Shown here one piece after another: positions 1 through 4,118 of a DNA stretch of 5,859 nt; the stretch's first letter is position 1, and each line of letters starts with the position of its first letter. The position numbers and the translations under genes are program-made. The notes beneath the pieces were generated by a model. The model was not told where the DNA came from. It saw only the letters and a list, made by a program, of their open reading frames with translations, and did no database searches. Source of the stretch: Pseudomonadota bacterium (GTDB lineage Bacteria; Pseudomonadota; Gammaproteobacteria; Acidithiobacillales; Acidithiobacillaceae); NCBI GenBank assembly GCA_021827445.1, contig JAKAVW010000207.1, positions 1-5,859 on the forward strand. The letters run 5' to 3'.

Positions 1-1
1 C

Positions 2-77
2 CAGTTGCATGAACATAGTCACCGCTTTCAGGAAGGTCTGGGGCAGGCGGTGAAGACTATGCGGGAAAACGCAGCGG
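2..77 (+). repeat. Inverted repeat, left copy (paralogous gene tail)
   Basis: These 76 bases match the reverse complement of 1210-1285 at 67 positions without gaps. The match begins at the window edge, so the left copy probably continues outside. It is coding sequence in both copies, so the repeat is a duplicated gene end rather than a transposon terminus. Confidence 0.85.
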
Positions 78-88
78 ATAAAGGGTAG
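2..88 (+). CDS. C-terminal end of an unrecognised protein (5' part outside window)
   Basis: An open frame runs from the window edge to a TAG stop and gives 28 residues, beginning QLHEHSHRFQEG and ending in ADKG. It is accepted as coding because a second, diverged copy of the same tail occurs on the - strand at 1210-1285. Nine of the 76 aligned bases differ, several of them at third codon positions, and the shared protein pattern (HSHRFQE, then LGQAVKTMR) is kept. The tail is hydrophilic and probably helical. The family is not recognised and no function is proposed. The stop lies 78 bases before the PilZ gene on the same strand, so co-transcription is possible but not shown. Similarity to the second copy stops just before the stop codon. 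Confidence 0.6.
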   Translation, partial: QLHEHSHRFQEGLGQAVKTMRENAADKG

Positions 89-166
89 GACCGCCTGATC
101 ACGCAATCCGCAGCCCTATTTCCATGTTTGCCAGCATGCGCTTAACATATTAACTCGTTTGACAGA

Positions 167-1066
167 ATGCCAATGGGATTGACCAGAATACCGATGGTGG
201 ATTGGGATAAAGTGCAGATATTGGAATGGACACCCGACAGCAAGACGGCAACCACCGCGCGGCCCTCGGATAGCGTAGACCTGTGTCCCTCTGATACTTT
301 GATGACCGGCACCCCACCACTCGCCGTTCAAGCCCAACGACTTTTCAGCCGTTGGGAGATGGTCCGCGAACCTTCCCGCATTTTGGCAAACTGGCTTTCA
401 GAGTCTCGATTGTTGACAGTTGTCCTGGAATGCCAGCCCGATCGTGACTTCGGAGTACTGATGACGGTACTGGACCCTAGTGGAACAGTGCATCTGACCA
501 TCCCACAATGGTTACATCCCGCAACTGGCGCCATACAAAAGGATTTTTCTCTGGATCGAAAAAGCCTGGTTGGCCGAGACATTCTGGTGATCGGGCGTGA
601 TGACGTTTTCCACGTCGGTTTTTTGGGTAAAGTAATTAATGTTGGCAACCAGTCAATCACTGTGAATCCAGGGCCGGTATATTGGTCGCAACAACGAACT
701 TATCATCGGTATACCGTCAATCCGCCCATCAAGGTGGGATTGCGCGAAGTGCATGAAAGCTCCCCATCGATTTTTGTCCGGTTGGTAGATATCAGCATGG
801 GCGGCGCGGCCTTCATCGCGGATATCCCAGGCATATCAATCAATCCTGTGCAGGGTGCAGGCTTGCCGTCCTCAGGGCAGTTGTTTTGGGCGATGCTCCC
901 GCGACCGGAATGTGGTGATTCCTTGGATTTGGCGGCAACGTTTGTCAACCAACGACAAATACCGGGGAGCCCCGCCGTTTTGTGGGCCTTCGCCTGGCAA
1001 CAGGTGACCGTTTTTTCGGAGCTGAAAGCATGGATTGAGCTTCATGCTTCGCCGATCAATGGCTAA
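167..1066 (+). CDS. PilZ-domain protein, probable cyclic di-GMP receptor (YcgR-like layout)
   Basis: The protein has 299 residues and is soluble, with no signal peptide or membrane segment. The PilZ domain covers about residues 175-290. It carries both signature parts: RxxxR (R177-T-Y-H-R181) and, after a strand, DxSxxG (D208-I-S-M-G-G213). In this family these bind a cyclic di-GMP dimer. Residues about 65-172 are rich in short strands and lead straight into the RxxxR motif (ITVNPGPVYWSQQR). This resembles the N-terminal barrel of YcgR-type proteins, which adjust flagellar motor speed; that part is inference, because no conserved partner-binding motif can be seen. The first 60 residues match nothing I recognise. 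ATG 167 is the first start after an in-frame stop at 143-145 but has no good ribosome site. ATG 173, 197 or 302 could be the true start. A c-di-GMP turnover gene lies downstream, beyond the IS element. Confidence 0.85.
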   Translation: MPMGLTRIPMVDWDKVQILEWTPDSKTATTARPSDSVDLCPSDTLMTGTPPLAVQAQRLFSRWEMVREPSRILANWLSESRLLTVVLECQPDRDFGVLMTVLDPSGTVHLTIPQWLHPATGAIQKDFSLDRKSLVGRDILVIGRDDVFHVGFLGKVINVGNQSITVNPGPVYWSQQRTYHRYTVNPPIKVGLREVHESSPSIFVRLVDISMGGAAFIADIPGISINPVQGAGLPSSGQLFWAMLPRPECGDSLDLAATFVNQRQIPGSPAVLWAFAWQQVTVFSELKAWIELHASPING

Positions 1067-1128
1067 TGCCGGACGGAGAAATGGAAAATTTTCTTGCTTG
1101 TTCAGAAAGCCTGAGTTGTGCGGCGAAG

Positions 1129-1158
1129 TAAAGGCTGGAAGCGCCGCCCCTCCGGCCT
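1129..1158 (-). terminator. Possible hairpin terminator for the - strand gene end
   Basis: A seven-pair stem (1132-1138 with 1152-1158, one G-T pair) encloses a 13-base GC-rich loop. Read on the - strand it is followed by TTTACTT, a weak T run. It starts 14 bases past the stop of the - strand fragment, where a terminator is expected between convergent genes. No T run follows on the + strand, so it would serve the - strand gene best. Confidence 0.35.
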
Positions 1159-1171
1159 GAAGCACCAACAG

Positions 1172-1348
1172 TCATTGAGGAGTGTTTTCTGATGAAGGCA
1201 GTGCCTTGGCCGCTGTGTTGTCCCGCATGGTCTTCACCGCCTGCCCCAGTTCTTCCTGAAAGCGATGGCTATGCACATGCAACTGACCAAGCAGTCGATG
1301 CAGTTCCTCGCGCGTTCCATTTTGCCGTACCTGAAGGATTTCCCGGCC
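1172..1348 (-). pseudogene. C-terminal 58 residues of a paralogue, 5' part lost at the IS21 element
   Basis: The - strand frame is open from the left end of the IS21 element (first residues GREILQVRQNGTREEL) to a TGA at 1172-1174. Its centre, QLHVHSHRFQEELGQAVKTM, is nearly the same as the gene tail at 2-88, which identifies it as the end of a real, duplicated gene. It extends 11 residues beyond the shared part (ending SSENTPQ). The 5' remainder is not present beyond the other side of the IS: the flank at 3382 encodes transposase remains instead. The gene was therefore broken here, or brought here already broken. The region is strongly helical in character. The family is not recognised. It points head-on at the PilZ gene. 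Confidence 0.6.
1210..1285 (-). repeat. Inverted repeat, right copy (paralogous gene tail)
   Basis: This is the reverse-complement partner of 2-77, with nine mismatches over 76 bases. Together the copies bracket the PilZ gene in inverted orientation, about 1.1 kb apart, a layout that could support inversion by homologous recombination if the similarity extends further to the left. Confidence 0.85.
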
Positions 1349-1372
1349 TGTCAAACAGCGTTTAAAAATGTC
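1349..1372 (+). repeat. IS21 left terminal inverted repeat
   Basis: It reads TGTCAAACAGCGTTTAAAA followed by ATGTC, and mirrors the right end TGTCAACGGCGATTTAAAA followed by CTGAC. A weaker second copy may begin at 1369 (TGTCCAGGGGGGCG). Multiple end repeats that bind transposase are usual in IS21 elements. Confidence 0.75.
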
Positions 1373-1417
1373 CAGGGGGGCGTATTTGAGGCGCCGGTGA
1401 TCACGAACGAGGTGTAT

Positions 1418-2491
1418 ATGGAAATCGAGGTATTAAGGAAACACGGTTTCAGCCTGCGGCGGATAGCGGCGGAGGTGGGATGTGCGGTAAACACGGTGCG
1501 CAGCCACTTATCGGAGGGGCGGAATCCGCAATACGAGCGGCGGAAGAAGCGGGCCAGCAAGCTATCGTCTTATGAAGCGTACCTGCGGGAACGGCAAGCG
1601 GCAGCACATCCCCACTGGATACCGGCCACGGTGTTGCACCGGGAGATTGCCGCTCTTGGCTACCCCGGTGGGATGAGCCAACTGCGTCGCTTTCTGCGCG
1701 GGGTCAAGCCCGCGCTGCCCGACGATCCGGTGATGCGTTTCGAAACGGCACCGGGTGAGCAGATGCAAGTGGACTGGGTGGAATTCCGCAGGGGAAACCA
1801 TCCCCTCTACGCCTTCTGCGCCACACTCGGCTACAGCCGGGCGAGTTACGTCGAATTTGTCAGCGACATGAAAGTGGGCACCCTGATCGACTGCCACCAG
1901 CGCGCCTTTGGTGCCTTGGGCGGGGTTTCCCGACGCATCCTGTATGACAACATGAAGACCGTCGTTCTGGAACGCGATGTCGATGGTCCGGGAAAGCACC
2001 GTTACCATGCCGGATTTCTCGACTACGCCAAGCACTGCGGATTCGTCATCAAACTTTGTCGCCCTTATCGCGCACGTACCAAAGGCAAGGTCGAACGTTT
2101 CAATGGCTACCTGCGCCGCTCTTTCTACGTACCGCTGGCGACCAAGCTCAAGCAGGCCGGCCTGCAGCTGGATGTCGTCACGGCCAACGCCGAGGTTCAG
2201 CACTGGCTGAGAGAAGTTGCCCACGAACGCATTCACGGTACGACCAAAATGAAACCGGTCGAGCGACTGCAAGAAGAGCAGCTTCATCTCCAAGCCATTC
2301 CGGCGACTTGGCGAGGCGACATCGCGGCGGCCCGACCCAGGGAAACGGCGCCGCCTTCAGGTGAAGCGGAAGCTGCTCGATCGGTGGCGGTCATGGAACG
2401 CATCGAAGCCGCGACACCGGCACAACATCCGCTGGCGGTGTATGAGCAATTACTCGCGCAGTGCGGTGCGGGGATCGGGGTGGCGCCATGA
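1418..2491 (+). CDS. istA: IS21-family transposase IstA (DDE type)
   Basis: The product of 357 residues cuts and joins the IS ends, acting on DNA together with IstB. A helix-turn-helix lies near residues 8-32 (GFSLRRIAAEVG, then VNTVRSHL). The retroviral-integrase-type core contains D119 in QVDWVEF, D177 in LYDNMK and E226 in KGKVERFNGYLR. These make a complete DDE triad with the E in its usual helix. A C-terminal tail of about 100 residues follows. The ATG at 1418 is chosen because GAGG at 1409-1412 sits five bases upstream and because it opens the conserved MEIEVLRKHG segment. GTG 1397, with GAGG at 1388-1391, is an alternative. The frame stays open upstream to 1265, but that part crosses the IS end into host DNA and is not part of the gene. 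The stop overlaps the istB start. Confidence 0.92.
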   Translation: MEIEVLRKHGFSLRRIAAEVGCAVNTVRSHLSEGRNPQYERRKKRASKLSSYEAYLRERQAAAHPHWIPATVLHREIAALGYPGGMSQLRRFLRGVKPALPDDPVMRFETAPGEQMQVDWVEFRRGNHPLYAFCATLGYSRASYVEFVSDMKVGTLIDCHQRAFGALGGVSRRILYDNMKTVVLERDVDGPGKHRYHAGFLDYAKHCGFVIKLCRPYRARTKGKVERFNGYLRRSFYVPLATKLKQAGLQLDVVTANAEVQHWLREVAHERIHGTTKMKPVERLQEEQLHLQAIPATWRGDIAAARPRETAPPSGEAEAARSVAVMERIEAATPAQHPLAVYEQLLAQCGAGIGVAP

Positions 2492-3273
2492 ACCTTCAGC
2501 ATGAAAGGATGCTGTCGCTGTGCGAGACGCTGAACCTGCCCTTCACCGCCCAAGGCTACGCGGGTGCCAGCCAGGCGGCGGCCGAAAAGGAAATGGCCTA
2601 TAGCGACTTCCTGGAGGGGCTTCTGAAGAGTGAAGTGGCTGGCAGGCAAATACGAAAGCAAAGTATGCTGACCCGTCTGGCGGGTTTCCCGGCCATCAAA
2701 ACGCTGGACGACTTCGATTACCCCTTCGCCACCGGGGTTAAAAAGAACCAGATCGACGAGTTGGCAGGGCTGGGCTTTGTGGAGCGCCACGAGAACGTGG
2801 TCCTGATTGGCCCTTCCGGTGTTGGCAAGACGCACCTGGCCATCGCGCTGGGCTATCGGGCCGCACAGGCGGGTATCAAGACCCGCTTCACCACCGCCGC
2901 CGATTTGTTACTGACCTTGTCCGTCGCGCATGCCCAGAACCAGTTAAAGACGGTGATGCATCGGGCAATCAGTGCCTACCGGCTGTTGATCATTGACGAA
3001 ATCGGCTACCTGCCGATGAGCCGGGAACAGGCCAATCTGTTCTTCCAGGTGATTGCTGCTCGCTACGAGCGGGGTTCGCTGATCGTCACCAGCAACCTGC
3101 CGTTTGGCCAGTGGGATGCGACCTTTGCCCAGGATGCCACGTTGACGGCTGCATTGCTGGATCGCCTCCTGCACCATGCGCGTATTGTGCCGATTGCTGG
3201 AGAAAGTTATCGGCTCAAGCATCAGCGTCAGGCCGGTATGGTTCAACACAGAAAGGGGGACGCCACCGATTAA
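2488..3273 (+). CDS. istB: IS21-family helper ATPase IstB (AAA+)
   Basis: The product of 261 residues, the family's usual size, forms ATP-dependent assemblies on target DNA and stimulates IstA. An N-terminal helical domain (about residues 1-75) precedes the ATPase core. Walker A is G108-PSGVGK-T115. Walker B is LLIIDEIGYLP, with D170 and E171. A sensor segment (IVTSNLPFGQW) and the conserved ALLDRLLHHA box with its arginine follow, then ESYRLK near the end. The ATG overlaps the istA TGA as ATGA, which implies translational coupling, and GGGGTGG just upstream can serve as the ribosome site. An in-frame ATG at 2461 lies inside istA and lacks a better site. The gene is intact, and 108 bases of IS end follow it. 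Confidence 0.94.
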   Translation: MNLQHERMLSLCETLNLPFTAQGYAGASQAAAEKEMAYSDFLEGLLKSEVAGRQIRKQSMLTRLAGFPAIKTLDDFDYPFATGVKKNQIDELAGLGFVERHENVVLIGPSGVGKTHLAIALGYRAAQAGIKTRFTTAADLLLTLSVAHAQNQLKTVMHRAISAYRLLIIDEIGYLPMSREQANLFFQVIAARYERGSLIVTSNLPFGQWDATFAQDATLTAALLDRLLHHARIVPIAGESYRLKHQRQAGMVQHRKGDATD

Positions 3274-3320
3274 ATACCACGTGAAAAGGGGTACCCTCCA
3301 CGCAAAGTCAGAATTGGGGG

Positions 3321-3341
3321 TGTATCAGTTTTAAATCGCTG
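3321..3341 (+). repeat. IS21 right-end direct repeat, inner copy
   Basis: TGTATCAGTTTTAAATCGCTG recurs 34 bases downstream with two changes. Spaced direct copies inside the IS end are typical IS21 transposase-binding sites. Confidence 0.8.
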
Positions 3342-3354
3342 CCCGAAGGAAAAG

Positions 3355-3375
3355 TGTGTCAGTTTTAAATCGCCG
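3355..3375 (+). repeat. IS21 right-end direct repeat, outer copy
   Basis: This copy differs from 3321-3341 at two of 21 bases and runs into the terminal TTGACA at 3376-3381. Its reverse complement is the part that pairs with the left end of the element, so it is both a terminal repeat and one of two tandemly spaced binding sites. Confidence 0.82.
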
Positions 3376-3381
3376 TTGACA
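3376..3381 (+). promoter_or_regulatory. Outward-facing TTGACA at IS right end (-35 box)
   Basis: The last six bases of the element are a perfect -35 hexamer reading outward. No -10 box stands at 16-18 bp in the present right flank, so it is probably silent here. In IS21 a tandem junction of two copies joins such a -35 to a -10 inside the left end. Here TAAAAA at 1363-1368 would be the -10, with a 17-bp spacer if three bases separated the copies. Confidence 0.45.
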
Positions 3382-3682
3382 GCCGACATGCCGGGCGTTT
3401 GCGTCGTCACCAGATACGCGCCCCTGAACCACACCTACAGTGGCATCCTCGTCGCATGCATGTCGACGGTGCCGACGGTCAGCGACACACCACTGTGGCA
3501 ATTGTCGGCATCACAGCACCCGTAGTCTGGTTGCCATCCGCTGCACCTCGTCGCTAACGCCACATGCCGGTCAGTCAAATCCGTCTGACCAGCAAATCGC
3601 TTCAAGATAGGCTGCGCACGCCCTTTCACCGAGAAACATCTGCTGAAACTCAAACAAATGACAGCGATTCGTGCTTTCCCAT
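3382..3682 (-). pseudogene. Decayed IS1595-family transposase, N-terminal part only
   Basis: Read on the - strand, pieces of an IS1595-type transposase appear in order across different frames. First comes FEFQQMFLGERACAAYLEA followed by SDGF, which corresponds to the usual start leading into RWPDGF. Next is a damaged zinc-ribbon region (RHVALATR, WQ, C-D-A-D-N-C). Then VSLTVGTV and MHATRMPL, followed in frame by a TAG (3435-3437) where a threonine is normal, and finally VWFRGAYLVTTQTPGMS. The coding then meets the IS21 right end in the middle of the next codon. A frame change near 3580 separates SDGF from the zinc ribbon, and the CPxC expected there is lost. A further shift near the start would link MGKHESLSF (ATG at 3680-3682) to EFQQMF. 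The C-terminal catalytic half is absent from the window. The family call rests on remembered conserved motifs. Confidence 0.7.
3569..3590. repeat. Short inverted repeat GGTCAG/CTGACC inside the transposase remnant
   Basis: Six-base arms at 3569-3574 and 3585-3590 are separated by ten bases. They fall at the point where the transposase reading frame is broken and the zinc-ribbon CPxC is missing, so they may mark the site of the deletion. They may also be chance. Confidence 0.3.
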
Positions 3683-4040
3683 GATAGCGACACGCTACCT
3701 GTACTGGTCTGACGAGTCAACAGGATAGGCTGGCTTGGTTCGACCACTCTTATGATAATCTTTAATAAAGCATGATGGTAACTATATTTAACTTTTATTA
3801 GTTTCATGCTGCCACCAAACTATACTCCAGTTTCTCTCGTCTTGTTCCGACGGGTCCGATGATGCGGATTTTTCTCCATGTGACTACGAGGGGTCTGCCA
3901 TCACCACTCGTGACGATGCAACAAAATGGAAAGTTACAAATTTCAGAAAGCCAGAGTATGTTGCTCTGTACGATTGCACAATAATGCTTTCAGCACGATT
4001 ATTCTGGCCATGAATGGTTGCAATAATTTGACGGGATAAT
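3683..4040. other. Gene-poor, AT-rich intergenic region
   Basis: No convincing gene is present. From about 3750 the base composition shifts towards A and T compared with all DNA to the left, which suggests a separate origin or relaxed intergenic sequence. Both strands contain short open frames of 40-80 codons. Only one, 3804-3989 on the - strand, has a protein-like end, and it is listed separately. The left part (3683-3740) should hold the upstream end of the decayed IS1595 element, but I could not identify a terminal repeat with confidence. Confidence 0.5.
3804..3989 (-). pseudogene. Possible gene remnant, 61 codons, no start codon
   Basis: A - strand frame is open between a stop at 3990-3992 and a TGA at 3804-3806. 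Its second half looks like real protein, with TWRKIRIIGPVGTRREKLEY followed by SLVAA at the stop: basic and hydrophobic residues alternate and there is a clean C-terminal end. The first half (HYCAIVQSNILWLSE) is less convincing. There is no ATG, GTG or TTG before the last few codons, so this is at most the tail of a broken gene. I do not recognise the family. It lies upstream of the IS1595 remnant on the same strand and could belong to older mobile DNA. Confidence 0.3.
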
Positions 4041-4057
4041 CCTAGCACGACTAGGTT
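4028..4057 (+). promoter_or_regulatory. Possible promoter with overlapping inverted repeat CCTAG/CTAGG
   Basis: TTGACG at 4028-4033 is a good -35 candidate. The best -10 at 18 bp is TAGGTT (4052-4057), which is poor. A perfect 5-bp inverted repeat with a 5-base gap, CCTAGCACGACTAGG (4041-4055), fills the spacer and would suit a repressor or activator site. It lies 63 bases before the PAS-GGDEF-EAL start. GGATAAT at 4035-4041 is another -10 candidate but lacks a well-spaced -35. This is inference from sequence only. Confidence 0.3.
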
Positions 4058-4101
4058 GTATGTACTTCTCCGAAAAATATGACTCAGAGACCAACAATTA
4101 C

Positions 4102-4106
4102 GGAGG
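4102..4106 (+). promoter_or_regulatory. Ribosome binding site GGAGG for the PAS-GGDEF-EAL gene
   Basis: GGAGG stands 12 bases before ATG 4119, longer than usual. An ATG at 4108, only one base after the site, would give a three-residue peptide (MTK) whose TAA overlaps the main ATG as TAATG. The strong site supports 4119 over the next in-frame ATG at 4209, which has no such motif. Confidence 0.6.
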
Positions 4107-4118
4107 CATGACAAAATA

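Larger units (their letters stand above)
1349..3381 (+). mobile_element. IS21-family insertion sequence, 2033 bp, apparently complete
   Basis: The element carries istA and istB in the usual order and is bounded by TGTCAA on the left and TTGACA on the right. The two ends match imperfectly as inverted repeats: the first 6 bases are identical, then TTTAAAA at positions 13-19, for 16 of 24 bases ungapped. Both genes are uninterrupted and keep their catalytic motifs, so the element may still move, or did so recently. IS21 elements normally leave a 4-8 bp target duplication. Here only GCC (1346-1348 and 3382-3384) is shared, which chance could explain. The left flank is a gene tail and the right flank is an IS1595 remnant. 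The exact ends are inferred from the terminal match. Confidence 0.88.

Noticed and set aside
128..156. Promoter for the PilZ gene (TTGCCA with TATTAA or TAACTC)
   Set aside because: The spacing is 14 or 17 bases with a poor -10 in either case. It is not strong enough to list as a feature.
1084..1093. Perfect palindrome GAAAATTTTC after the PilZ gene
   Set aside because: It is AT-only in its core, too weak for a terminator hairpin, and short enough to be chance.
1265..1417. Extended N-terminus for istA starting at ATG 1265
   Set aside because: This part runs antisense through the paralogue tail and across the IS left end. The conserved IstA segment and a good ribosome site begin at 1418.
1562..2293. 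Long - strand open frame of 243 codons
   Set aside because: It lies wholly opposite istA, whose DDE motifs are intact, and its translation has no recognisable motif. It is a shadow of the + strand gene.
2284..2835. - strand open frame of 183 codons across the istA/istB junction
   Set aside because: It is antisense to both conserved IS genes and spans their overlap. No family features are seen.
3289..3296. Palindrome GGGTACCC after istB
   Set aside because: Eight bases with no loop and no T run. No sign of terminator or binding function.
3826..4012. + strand open frame reading DDATKWKVTNFRKPEYVALY before a TGA near 4012
   Set aside because: It looks protein-like in part but has no usable start codon except a late ATG. 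It also overlaps the - strand frame with the better C-terminal end.
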